A stretch of DNA of 64,000 bases from Talpa occidentalis (taxonomy: Eukaryota > Chordata > Mammalia > Eulipotyphla > Talpidae): NCBI RefSeq assembly GCF_014898055.3, contig NW_023601433.1, positions 89,661,106-89,725,105 on the forward strand, in the 5' to 3' direction. This document shows, one piece after another, positions 24,815 to 35,200 of the stretch. A program made the translations under genes and the position numbers. The notes beneath the pieces are model-generated. The model was not told the origin of the DNA. It did not search any database and was given only the letters and a program-made list of their open reading frames with translations. The number at the start of each line of letters is the position of its first letter. Position 1 is the stretch's first letter.

Positions 24815-25030
24815 GCAGAGCGTAGGCTCAGAACCCAGTTCCCTGCCGGGGCTGAACTCGCCCTGACCCAGCCCCTGCGCGGTGTGGTCCCAGGTTAGTC
24901 ACAAGCTCTTGGAGGCCCAGGTCTTCTTGCCTGAAGTGGGGTGATGCTGCCAGCCTGTTGCAGGGCACTAAGGCAAGGCATGCGAGAGGACCTGGTGTGG
25001 GTTTGGCACAGAGTAATTGGCCAACAAGTC
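24815..25030 (+). repeat. MIR element fragment
   Basis: Order of MIR landmarks is kept: AGCTCTTGG-type GACCTTGGGCAAG region, CTGAAGTGGGGTGATG (TGTAAAATGGGGATAAT region), GTTGCAGGGC, then TTTGGCACAGAGTAATTGGC. Ancient and diverged. Confidence 0.65.
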
Positions 25031-25555
25031 TGGACTATTAACAACCATAGACAAGTTGTGAGTTTTTTCTTTGAAGAACTTTTTAGAAGTAGAATTGCGC
25101 TGGCAACCACCTGGCACCCCAAGACCAGCACTAACCGCAGGGCTGCCTGCGGCTCCGAGCCCCGCCCAGGGCCGAGGGGAAGGAGCACAGCGCCCAGCAA
25201 GCAAGTGGGGGCAAAAGCCCGTCTAGACCGCGCCCCCTGCCGGGAGGGCGAGGAAGCTGCGTGTCACGGGCGTGGCTCTTGTCGCAGGCGTGGCCCCGGG
25301 AAACAGCCCTGGCCAGGAGGCCGTCAGACGCACACACAGGCCGCCCCGCAGCGCCTGCTGTGAGAAATTGCCAGGATGCCCAAGCAGACCTTCACAGGGG
25401 CATGCAAGGCCCGTCCGGCGGGCCCTTTGGAAGGCGCCAGCCCATGTGCTGTCCGTGCCAAATGTGGAACTGCTCTGCCCAGAGGCCCCTGGGCCGCCCG
25501 TGGAGACCAGCGCTCCCCCGGGGAGAGGCTTCATTCTCAGAAACAAAGAATGTTG

Positions 25556-26708
25556 TCTGTTTTTTGTTTGTTTTTATTTTTCTTTTTAATTTTATGTATT
25601 TTGTACATCGGTCTTCATTTTTGTACAATGTGTGCTTTCTCCTCTCAGGTAGAGTCCCGTGAAATTCCCACCACCATCACCCGTGGCCATCACCACGGTC
25701 CCTGTGCTCTTCCCGGCCCTCTTCTGATCCTACTGCCTTCTCCCCCCTGCAGAATGTCTCTGCTTTATAGTTGCTTGTTGATTCTGATTTTCCCTTAGTT
25801 GGATCCTCTACATTCCTCCTAAAAGTGAGATTGTCCAATATTTTTCTTTTTCTTTTTGGCTTATTTCACTGAGCATGATCCCTTCTAGCTCCATCCATGT
25901 TGCTGCAAACTGCATGAGTTTATCTTTTTTGATTGCTGAGTAATATTCCATGGTGTGTATGGACCACATCTTCTTGATCCAGTCATCTATTTTCGGGCAT
26001 TTGGGCTGTTTCCAAAGCTCAGCTATTGTAAACAGTGCTGCTATAAACATAGGGGTGCAGGTGCTCTTTGGAATGGATGTTTCTGTGTCCTTCGGGTAAA
26101 TACCTAGGAGTGGAATCGCTGGATCCTATGGAAGCTCTATGTTTAGTAGGTCCAGAAATCTCCACACAGCTCTCCACAGTGGTTGGACCAGTTTGCACTC
26201 CCACCAGCAGTGCAGGAGAGTTCCTTTTTCTCCACACCCTCGCCAACATTTGTTGTTGCTAGTTTTTTTAATACGTGCCATTCTCACTGGTGTGAGACGG
26301 TATCTCATGGTCGTTTTGATTTGCATTTCCCTGATGACAAGTGATGTTGAACATTTTTTCATATGCCTGTTGGCCATTTGCATTTCCTCTTCAGAGAAGT
26401 TTCTTTTTAGCTCTTCTGCCCATTTTTTGACTGGATTATTTTCTTTGTTTGTGTTGAGTCTCATCAGCTCTTTGCAGATTTTTGTGATCAGTCCTTTATC
26501 ATTAGTGTTGGGTGCAAAAATGTTCTCCCAGTCGGTGGGGTTTCTCTTTGTTTTTGTTATTGTCTCCTTTGCTGCGCAGAAGCTCTTTAATTGGATGTCG
26601 TCCCAGCTGTTGATCTTTGCCTTCACTAACACTGCTTTGGGGGATGTGTCTTTGAAGGTGTTATTGAGGTGTAAGTCACGGAGTGTTTCGCCTATTTTTA
26701 AAAGAATA
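25556..26708 (-). mobile_element. 5'-truncated LINE-1, ORF2 C-terminus and 3' UTR
   Basis: On the - strand, from 26708 down, it encodes the C-terminal part of L1 ORF2 ([20 protein letters not shown]; the [19 protein letters not shown]ys/Trp-rich region; MEYYSAIKKDKLMQFAATW), then a non-coding 3' UTR and a T/A-rich tail near 25556-25610 on the + strand. The ORF2 remnant is broken into two frames (26632-26126 and 26050-25808) and lacks the endonuclease and polymerase, so it is dead. It lies antisense to GLT1D1. Confidence 0.95.
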
Positions 26709-27044
26709 TTATCTTGCTGTTCATGGCCCCACCGTGGCCCGGACGGTGCTGGCGGTGACTGTGAGCGGAAGGAGAGCGGGAAGGTGTGGCAGTGTCTGCA
26801 TTGTTATTCGTGCGGTGTCACCGCAGAGAAGCCGGGCTCGAGGCGGCCCTGCCATCACGCGTGTCAGGCCGTGGGCTGAGTGTTCGCGTTTAAGCAGTTG
26901 CAAACAGGCCGGCCTGTGCCCTGCACGAGGCCAGCGTTTGGGCTCCCCCAGGACAAGTGGATTCTCGTGGCCAGGGTCGATGTGGCATCTGCAGCATCTG
27001 ACCTGGCGGAGCCGGTTGTGCCCGGGCCATGCTGTTGCATGCAC

Positions 27045-27098
<54 letters not shown>
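27045..27098. repeat. Compound (GT)n(GA)n microsatellite
   Basis: About five GT units followed by about 22 uninterrupted GA units. Likely polymorphic. Confidence 0.97.
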
Positions 27099-27101
<3 letters not shown>

Positions 27102-27423
27102 GCGGCCTGTCTCCAGCGCGCTCCAGGCCACTGTGAAGTAGCGTCCTTGTAAGCATGGCCGGGTGATCACAGCTTCCCCACTGCAGCCGATTTGTTACGT
27201 CAGAGATCAAAGCGCTTCAGTGACCCAGGGGTCCGCAGGCCTACGGCACGTGAGGGCCCTTCCGGCCCACCGTGCACCCCGGGGGTGCCCCGTCCTCTGG
27301 GGCTCTCCTCAGTCCTCCTCCCGCTGCTCCGGGTTTTCCGCCTGAGCTCGCGGGCTCTGTTGCCTGGACTCCTCTGGAGACGCAGCCGCAGGCTGTCCTG
27401 AGTCCGCCTTTGTGTCCTTGCAG

Positions 27424-27467
27424 GTCGACCCAGTGTTCAGCAGGGCGGTCAAGGCCAAGGTGGAGAG
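27424..27467 (+). CDS. GLT1D1: GLT1D1 coding exon 9
   Basis: A 44-base exon with acceptor CTTGCAG and donor AG|GTAAGA. It encodes VDPVFSRAVKAKVE plus two bases of an arginine codon. Same length as human. Confidence 0.94.
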
Positions 27468-28520
27468 GTAAGAGCAGGCTGAGAGCAGGTGGCTGGGGCG
27501 GAGCTGGGGTCACCCGGCCCCAAGGCGATGCTGCCCTCCCTGGGCCCGGCACTTCACAGGCGCCCCCACTGGGACCCTGGCACCCCGACTCCTGTGGCCC
27601 AGGAAGGAAGCGGTGTGGGGGCAGAGGCAGCTCCCTGGGAGGGCAGGGGTGATGCCTCGCTGTGAGACGAGTCACCTCGGCGGAGGCGGAGGAGAGGGGC
27701 TCGCCAGGCTCCGGCACCTGCCGGTGGTGCCTCTCAGGAGCGCTTTGCCCGGGGGTGCGAGCCCGGGCTGTCTGCCTCCCGGGCTGCCTCTGGCGCAGAC
27801 GCGCTGGGGCTCGTTGGGACCCGCCCGGGCCTGGTGTCTCTGGCCCAGGACTCCCCGGACTCAGCCTTCGCCCCTCCGGTGGCCAGATGCTGTGGGGTCG
27901 CCTCCGTCTGTCCTGTGAGAGACTGCGGCCAGGAGGAGCCTCTCCCGCTTGGGCCTGCCCCCACCAGCCCCTCCACCCCAGCAGCCAGGGGCCTGGGAGA
28001 TGCTTTGTTGTCGGTGTCGCCCGTAGTGGGGCGTGCGGGGCGTGCGGGGCGGGCAGGGCCAGCATCAGCACATGAGCGGCGGGGTTGCCGCAGGAGGGGG
28101 TGTCCGAGCAGTTGCATGAAAAATAAAACCGAGACCTACAGGATGAGACCTGACACTTCTGGGTGGGCATTTGTGGCCTTGTTTTCTGTTTATCATGAAG
28201 ATTTGTTATTAGCATTTTAACAAATAATTTGAAACAAGTCTGACTGTGGATCAGGGAAAGCATTTTAAAGTCAAACAGGAAATGGCCCAGCCCACCTCTG
28301 CCCTCCCCCCGACCCCCGCAGATGCCCGTGTCCTTCCTCACGTGCGTTTGAAGCAGAAGCAGGTGTGTCCAGGCCCCGCCCGCGCAGGTGTGGGGCGGGG
28401 AGCAGCCCCCACTTCTGCTTTCCCAGGGCGCCCGCAGCAGGGGGCCCGCTGCGCTGTATGTAGGGCTCCTCCCTGCCCTCCCCCGGTTGGCAGCTGTAAC
28501 CCCCTGCCGTGTGGTTCCAG
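27468..28520 (+). other. GLT1D1 intron 9
   Basis: 1.05 kb, GC-rich, with a GTGCGGGGC-type short tandem at 28025-28055 and a short AT-rich patch at 28110-28270. No transposon recognised. Confidence 0.7.
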
Positions 28521-28641
28521 GAGCGCGGGCGTCCGGCTGGTGGGCGAGATGGCCCAGGCCGACCTCCACGCCGTGGTGAAGAACTGCTCCGCGCTGGTCA
28601 ACAGCTCCATCTCCGAGGGCATGTCGGCAGCCATCCTGGAG
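28521..28641 (+). CDS. GLT1D1: GLT1D1 coding exon 10 (catalytic EX7E)
   Basis: Acceptor GGTTCCAG and donor GAG|GTAACG. It encodes [20 protein letters not shown], then [20 protein letters not shown]. The final segment holds the GT4 signature: glutamate at 28615-28617, seven residues, glutamate at 28639-28641, the last codon of the exon. In this fold these acidic residues contact the donor sugar-nucleotide. Their retention and the open frame argue for a functional gene. Confidence 0.97.
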
Positions 28642-28874
28642 GTAACGTCCCCTCAGGGGTTCTCACCGAGAGGTGCTGGTCTGCCCACCCCGCCCTCGGG
28701 GCCCCAGGCGGCCCGTCCACGTGAGGGCTCCGAAGGCCCCGAAGGCCGGGCTGGGCATTGGGGTGAGGGCGTGTGCTTGCCAGAGCCCCCTTCGCTTCCC
28801 TTCCCCCCTTCCCAGTGTCTTCCACACCCAGGAATTCAGGGGCTCAGACGCGCGCCCAGCCACCTCACCGCTCC

Positions 28875-29306
28875 TATAAGGGCAGGACTGGACACAGGGC
28901 AGGGTTTCTAGGATCCAGCAGACCGGGTGAAGGAGGAGCCAGAGTCCTCAGTGGCTTTTGCAGGTCTTTTATTGGGATTACCAGGTACACGGCAGGCAGG
29001 GGTGCTGGGGGGCCGGGAGCTGGCAGGACTCCCAGCCCCCAGCAAGTCCTCACTCTATCTGGGCTCTCCGGCCTTCGCTCAGCTTCTGCTTCTTTGCTTC
29101 TCTCTTGGCTTCTCTTCGGCTTCTCTTCGTTCTTGGCTTCTTGACACCACCCTTGAAGCCCAGGCTCAGCCCAGGGGAATCCCATCTCCCTAGGCCCACC
29201 CCCCGCTCCAGGTGCCGCCATCAGGCCTGCAGTCGGGACCGCAGGATCCATCATCTGTCCTGATGGCGGGAGGGCGGAAAAGCCTGACATTTTTCCTTAC
29301 CCTGCA
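28875..29306 (-). repeat. Family-A solo LTR, antisense to GLT1D1
   Basis: On the - strand it runs from a TGCAGGGTAAGG start, through a GGATCC-containing U3 and an AGAAGC-rich stretch, to CCAATAAAAG (polyadenylation signal) and U5. Flanks GCTCC (28870-28874) and CCTCC (29307-29311) agree at 4 of 5 bases, consistent with a 5-bp target duplication. The + side terminus reads TATA where TGTA is expected. Confidence 0.8.
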
Positions 29307-30082
29307 CCTCCTCTCGCGGCGCTCGAGCCCCCGGCATTGCACATGGTCAGCTTCTTGAGTTTAGTTCCCGGGGGAGGGGGTGTGCGGACTTGAGCGCCTT
29401 CGAGAAATGGCCAATCCCCACAGCAGGGCAGTCACCCCGCACGACGGGGAGCCTCATCCTTCCTTGTCACAGGGTGTCGTTTTAAAAGCAGAGAACAAAA
29501 CCAAAGCCAGCTTGGGCGGTGGGCGGACGCTCCCCCCACCCCACCCCGGGATGGCGCTGGGCGCTTTCCAAGCCGGCCTCTCGCCCTTGGTTTGCCCTCA
29601 GTCGGCTGATCACCGCGTCCCGGGGCGCGGAGCCCGAGCCCCACTGGGTCCGGGACAGGCCCCCCGCTGGCTCTGGAAGGGGCGTCCTGTCCTGCCTTCG
29701 GGCGCTGGGGTGCCCGGTTGCGCCTGTGTCAGTGAACACCCCTCTCCCAGCCCCCGAAGGAGGGAAAGGCAGGATGATTTTCTAACTGCGCACGGGCTTC
29801 TCTGCGGGCAAATTGCTGTCAGATCCCGCGCGCTTCTGGGAAGGCAGCTGCCGGCAGCCCTGGCTGCCCCCGCGGGAGCCGGTTCAGACGAGCGAGTGGG
29901 TAGCACAGAACAAAGGAAGGGTCGGCGGATCGTGGCCATTAGTCTATTTTCTCGGGTCCGCTGGCTGGAACTTTTTTTTTTTTACTGAAACTCTAAACGT
30001 CAGACTTGAGCCGCAGGCGCGGGCCGCGGGCGGAACCCCCACCAGCCACCCCCACTTCCAGCGCAGCTCCTGGAGCGGAGCC

Positions 30083-30416
30083 CGGCGGCGGGAGAGCGGG
30101 GGTCGTGGGCCTCGTGGGCCCGCGTGTGCGCCGGGTGGGGAACAGCAGCCGCCACCAGGCCGTGGGGGCTCCTGGAGCGAGAGGACAGAGCTGACGGCGG
30201 GAGGGGCCGGGGCGGAGGCCGCTGACCCCGGCCTGTCTGCCCACGCGCGCGCTGTCCACCGGGCGCCGGGCGGCGGGACGTTTCCTGGCGGTGTTTTCTG
30301 GGCCCTGCGCCGGGAGCTCGCTCGAGGCGGGGGCTGGCTCAGCCACGCTTCGGGGAAATGCGGGTCCTTTCCTGGAGCTCATCTGTTGCTTCTGTCCCCG
30401 TGTTGTTTAAAGTCAC
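30083..30416. repeat. Duplicated segment, copy 1 (split by an LTR)
   Basis: Nearly identical to 50163-50503 over long runs (for example GTGCGCCGGGTGGGGAACAG and CGGTGTTTTCTGGGCCCTGC), with three small indels. Homology resumes after the inserted LTR at 30798 (GTCACTTTCCCGTCTCCGCT) to about 30835, though 33 bases present at 50511-50543 are missing here. No coding potential is supported. Confidence 0.88.
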
Positions 30417-30797
30417 TGTAGCAGCAGGAGGACACGGAGCAGGGGCTGTGACCCGAGCAGACAGGTGAGGGAGTCCTGGAGCCCTCGGTGGCTTTTGCAG
30501 GTTGTTGAGTTTACCAGGTACACGGCAGGCGGGGGTACCGGGGGCCTCCCAGCCCCCAGCAGGTCTTCACGCTGGGCTCTCTGGCCTTCTCTGCTGGCCG
30601 CGTTCTCTGCTGCTCCCGTGGTTCTGCCCGCGTCCCCGCCCTTGGAAGCCCCGTCTCTCAGCCCAGGTGTAGCCACCTACGCCTGCCCACACCCCACTCC
30701 AGGTGCCGCCAGCAGGCGTGCACTCGGGGCCGCAGGATCCCTCATCCGTCCTGATGGCGGAGGGCAGACAAGCCTGATGCCTTTTCTTGACCCTACG
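30417..30797 (-). repeat. Family-A solo LTR with target duplication and empty site
   Basis: The + side begins TGTAGCAGC and ends CCCTACG (CA to CG change at the terminus). Flanked by GTCAC at 30412-30416 and 30798-30802. The paralogous segment at 50 kb has the uninterrupted site (ACTCACTTTCCCG at 50498-50510), which defines both edges. The polyadenylation signal seen in sister LTRs is replaced here by a GTTGAGTTTACC version. Confidence 0.9.
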
Positions 30798-30895
30798 GTC
30801 ACTTTCCCGTCTCCGCTCCTGCCACCAGCGCTAACGCAGGAAGTTGTTTTTCACTCCTCAGCTCTCCTCCCCGCCGGGAAGCACACGGCTCAATC

Positions 30896-31194
30896 TGTTA
30901 CAGGCAGGGGGGGACCCCGGGGCCCCCAAACCTGCCCACTCTTAAGGGGTTCTGTCATCCGCCGCATAAAGCCAGGACATGCTCCAGCGTGCGAGACCTT
31001 TGATGGACAGGGACTCTAGTGCAGCTAGAGAAGGAGCAGGGTTGGAGCAGTTTCCAGTTAACCCCCCCCCCAGTCTCCCGTCCCCTCGTGGGTGAACGTC
31101 CAGCCCAGCAGGGTCGGCCCAAAGCGGGGCCACTGAGGCCCGAGAGCCGCCCCGGTCTCGGGCCCCTCCTGGGGACCCACAGGAAGGCACAGAC
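30896..31194 (+). repeat. Family-B LTR, 5' part
   Basis: Starts TGTTACAGG and follows the first ~250 bases of the 1419-2054 LTR (CATCCGCCGCATAAAG against CATCTGCTGCATGAAG; GACCTTTGATGGA; GGTCGGCCCAAAGCGGGGCC). Similarity stops at about 31190, where a family-A fragment begins. Confidence 0.6.
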
Positions 31195-31291
31195 CCAGCA
31201 GAGAAGGCCAGAGAGCCCAGCGTGAAGACCTGCTGGGGGCTCGGAGGCCCCCCGGTACCCCTGCCTGCCGTGTACCTGGTAAACTCAACAA
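31195..31291 (+). repeat. Family-A LTR fragment, inverted arm
   Basis: Reverse complement of 30501-30597 with only three differences over 97 bases. It shares with that copy the GTAAACTCAACA version of the polyadenylation region. The only family-A sequence in sense orientation to GLT1D1, and it lacks AATAAA. Confidence 0.88.
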
Positions 31292-32161
31292 GCCTCCCCC
31301 AGACCCTTCTGGACCCCTCCCCCTCCCTCCTCCAGCCTCCGTGCCAGCTTCTCCCTGCCCAGCGCCAGGCTGGGCAGGGAACCTCCCCTTTCCCAGGGGA
31401 CCCATAACAACTCTACCCCCCAGGCCAGCGTCTCCACTGCCCGGAGGAGACCTTGCTCGAGGAATACCAGAACATCCCTGGCCCCGGTCCAGGCCCCAGG
31501 CCTGGGGTCAAAGTCCCCTCAGGCCCCAGCGATGGAAGGTTCGGTTCACTCAAGGGCTTTTCAAGGACAGCCGTGACGGTGTCGTCTTAGCCAGGGCTAG
31601 TTTTGGGGGGAGGGTGGTACTTTCCACTTTGAAAAGGAGGCTTAGAGTCCCACAGTTGGGGTGCTGCCACCTTAGTTTGGGGCACGGGGCTGCTGGGGAG
31701 CCGGTGCTGGCGGGTAGACCAGGGACAGAGGGGCCTTCTCGGGGAGTTTGTCCTTGTAGGGGCTGAGAGGAGGCGGGGAGCCCAGCACCTGCTTCTGCGC
31801 CTGTCCAGGGTCTCCCCTGGTGGGCGCGGGCCCGGCTGACCCCGGCCTGCGAGCCGGGAAGGCTGCGGGGAGACGTCAGGACTGGCCGCCCCCAGGGCGG
31901 GGTCGGACAATAATGTCCGCGGCTGAAGACACGTCCTCACATGGTGGCCGAGGGCGTCCGGTGAGCGTGTGGGCTTCCTCCGGGACACAGCTATGGTCAC
32001 GCCAGGCCAGGCTCACGGGACAGCCCTCCCCAGAGCTGCACAGCAGGCCCCTCCCTGTGTCTTGGGGAGCCCACACCTGGGCTGCCGGGGTGGGGGGGGG
32101 GCGGCGTCCTGCTCACCGGCTGGCTCTCCGGACATGCCCACCTGGTCCCCTCTCCCCGCAG

Positions 32162-32260
32162 GCGATGGCCCTGGAGGTCCCGGTGCTGGCGAGGCGCATC
32201 CCGGGCAACACGGCCGTGGTGCAGCACGGAGTCACAGGACTGCTGTTCTCAGACCCGCAG
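32162..32260 (+). CDS. GLT1D1: GLT1D1 coding exon 11
   Basis: Acceptor CCCCGCAG and donor CAG|GTAAAG. It encodes [20 protein letters not shown], then [13 protein letters not shown], continuing directly from the EX7E motif. The PVLA..IPGN..VV and TGLLF elements are characteristic of GT4 nucleotide-sugar binding. Length 99 bases, phase 0 on both sides. Confidence 0.96.
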
Positions 32261-35200
32261 GTAAAGGGGCTGCTCCGCTGCTGCGGGCCGGTCAGGGGAG
32301 GTGGGTGGGGGCCAGAGGGGGGCCGCGTCCTGCTGCTGCTCAAGGCTGCCTGTCCCCAGACCCTGGCCATCCCCAGTGGCACACAGGCACACGCGTTCTC
32401 GCATAAGAGCCTGGGGCCCAGGACATGCACCCCAGAGGCTGTGCCTAAGGCTGGGGGTGCAGGGGCCGTGCGGCTGGGCTTGGGGGACACACTCTGGGGC
32501 CTCCACGACAGTGACCTCGCACGAGTACGCTTTCCAGAACACGCCCCCAGTCCACAAGTGAGGGCGGAGCAGGCTGTGCTCGTGTCCACACACCCCACAC
32601 ACCCCTGAAATAAAGCAGCATAGCTGGTGGGCGCCAGGTGCACGTGGGTGTCTGGGGCGCAGCTGTGGGCAGGAAGGGGCCGGGGCCTGAGGATGCCCGC
32701 GCGTGCCCGCCTGCGTGCAAGTCCCTCGAGAACAGCTGGTGTGGGGTTGTGCCTGGGTCTCCGAGCTCTGACGGCCCCCGGGACCTGGGGGTCAGGCTTC
32801 TGCCCCCTCGGGGAGCCGGCGGGGTGGGGGGTTGGTGCTCAGACCGAGCCCCGGCAGGCCCAGAGCCAGGACTCGGGGCCACTTCTTCCAGCAGGTGTCG
32901 GGTGTTAGCAGGTGAAAGCCTGGGGCCCACCCTTGCCCCCCGAGTTGTAGATTTAAACGTCAGGTTCTGCGTCGTTGTCTTACTAAAGCGCATTGTGCCG
33001 GTGACACGGGCGTTTCTCCTTGAAAAGCGTAGTCAGTGCAACACTTGGAGACTCGGCTTTGTGACTTCCCGCTGCAGACCCCTCGCCGCCGCCCGCCCTC
33101 CCGTCCTCCCGCCCGCCGTAGAACTGCGGCTCGTTTCTCTGCTGCCTAGCGGAGCCCCGCGCCGCTCACCGCCATGTGACAGATGGGGAAACTGAGGCAG
33201 GAAGCTCGAGGACCAGCTCTGTCAGGCTGGCTCCTGCATGACACCGGCGCTCGAGGCTCGGGTGACCCGCGTGGCCCTGCCTGGGGAGCGCTGGGCGGCT
33301 GGGCGGGCGGTTGGGCTGTCTCCTGCGCGCGGCTGCGGTTCACCGTGTGGCCTGGTAGGAGGGACTTGGCGGAGAGGATCGAGGCGCGGGGCTCGTGGGG
33401 GGGATGCTGCCTGGCCCAGCCTGGTCTCGCGAGCCCTCCGGCCTGGACCGCAGGTCAGAGAGACATGGGGGGGGGCTGGGGGACGCCTGGACGCCTGGGG
33501 CCCTGGAGGAGCAGAGCAGGCCTGGCCCGAGCGCCCGCCCCTCCGCACCGCCCCCCAGGCCCTCGCGCTTCCCGCCTGAGGTGTTGGGCCGCGGAGGGGT
33601 CCAGGCAAGAGCAGGAGGGGACGCTGCCTCCACGGCCTGTGCCGCGCCTTGTTCGGGTCTGCGCCTCCGGGCGCGGGTGCAGCGGGCGGGGCGGGGCTGC
33701 CCGGGGTTTCCACGCAAGGAAGCGGGTTGGCGACTTTAGTGAGAAGGGCCTTGGAGAGGAGCCCGGGTTTGGATGGACGCCTGACTCCTTCCCCTCGCTC
33801 CCCCCTCTCCCTGCTCCTCCTCATCCCTGTCACCCCCGCCCCTCGCCCTTGGGCTTTCCTCTCAGCTCCCTCGCCTGGCCTCCGGCCGGCCTCCCGCCCG
33901 CCTCTCTTCCCCAGCCCATCCCACCCCTGAAGTCAGGGCCGGGCGGTCTCCTCCTCGCCCTGGGGAGTGTGTCCTGTGTCCGGGGCCCAGCCCCGGGCCT
34001 GCTCCAAGGGCGCGGCAGTGACGGGTGCCGAGCAGCACCCACCCCGCGGCACCCGGGGGCGCGGCAGGAGGCAGCGCTCACGTGTCCAAGAAAGCAATGA
34101 TGACCGACGCTCAGCCCTGGGGGCCCCAGCAGTCTCCCGGCGCCTCCGCCCGAGGACGTGCGCGCAGCCAACTCCCCAACCGCGGAACATCGATTTTGTC
34201 CTTCCCGCCAAGTCCTGCTCTCCGAAAAGAGCTGAGCTGTTTTATGGCTGCATTTTATAGCTTCGAAATTAAAATCCATTTGACATTTAGCAGGAACAGG
34301 ATCCACACTCCCCCTCAGGGTCAGACGCTGCAAGTGTAGCCCAGGCTAATTTTGCCGCGAGGGTCTGAGTCTTGTGGATGACGGTGGAAGCTACGTCCCG
34401 GGAGGGGGACGTGGGCTGCGGCTGCCCGGAGGCGCCCCCCACCCCCGCCTGCACCGCGTGCGTCTCTGTCCTTGCAGACGCCCTCTTCTCTCGAAACGGG
34501 GCGAGGGGAGTCAGACCACAGCTTGGGGACACCGGCTCTGGGCCTCTGGCCAGCTGGGCCGGCTTAGGTCCTGGGCTGTCCAGGCGGCCCCGGCCTCCCC
34601 CCGCGGAGCTGGAGACAAGGGCACTGCCCTGGCGGGGAGTGAGGCCTGTGGGCTGGGACGGTGCCTTGTGGCCTGAGCCGGGTCCTGCCAACTGCCTGGT
34701 CAGCTCCGACGGGAGACGCCTCCGTGTTGGGCCCCCACCTGCGTCTTCAGGGGCCCTGGGCAGATGTGTGAGGATGGCGCTGGGTGTCAGCCCCAGCATA
34801 GGCCCAGGGAGGGGGCTGGGCAGCCAGCTGTGGGGGACTGGGGGCCTTCCAGGGGCGGGGGGCGCCCTGCTGGGCCTCAGGCCTGAGCCTGTCCAGGCGG
34901 CAGCAGGCGGCCGAGGCCCTGAGGCCTGGCGGGGGCTGTGGCGAGCCTAGGAGCGTCCACCACAGAGGGCCACAGTGTCCTGACAACCCAACCGTGTTAA
35001 ATGTTTCATTTAACTTGGCTGTTCAGACCTGCACCATCTCCACACGTGGCCCCACAAACAGGCGTTAATGAGCTGTTTACAGCAAAGCACTGAAGCCACA
35101 TGTGGGTGGGTGTCGTGGGCTTCACGGGCAGCGCTGGGCTGGGGGCAGCACTGTGTCCAGGGGACACAGCCCATGGTCTGGCTGGCTGGGTTCAGCACCA

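Larger units (their letters stand above)
22971..27423 (+). other. GLT1D1 intron 8
   Basis: Contains a GGTGGCCTGGGG-type degenerate minisatellite (23270-23425), an AT-rich repeat-free block (24060-24540), a MIR (24815-25030), a truncated LINE-1 (25556-26708) and a GT/GA microsatellite (27045-27098). Confidence 0.8.
28642..32161 (+). other. GLT1D1 intron 10, LTR cluster
   Basis: Holds two antisense family-A solo LTRs (28875-29306, 30417-30797), one copy of a duplicated GC-rich segment (30083-30416 plus 30798-30835), a family-B LTR part (30896-31194) and a sense-oriented family-A fragment (31195-31291). Confidence 0.8.

Noticed and set aside
25808..26632. Apparent reverse-transcriptase-like gene on the - strand
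   Set aside because: It is the C-terminal remnant of a 5'-truncated LINE-1 ORF2, broken into two frames and lacking the catalytic domains.
27241..28569. 442-codon - strand open frame across GLT1D1 exons 9 and 10
   Set aside because: Spans two spliced + strand exons and their intron; low-complexity Pro/Arg/Gly content from high GC; no family match.
32602..32620. AATAAA inside GLT1D1 intron 11 as an alternative transcript end
   Set aside because: A single hexamer (GAAATAAAGC) without further support; the downstream exon 12 is clearly conserved.
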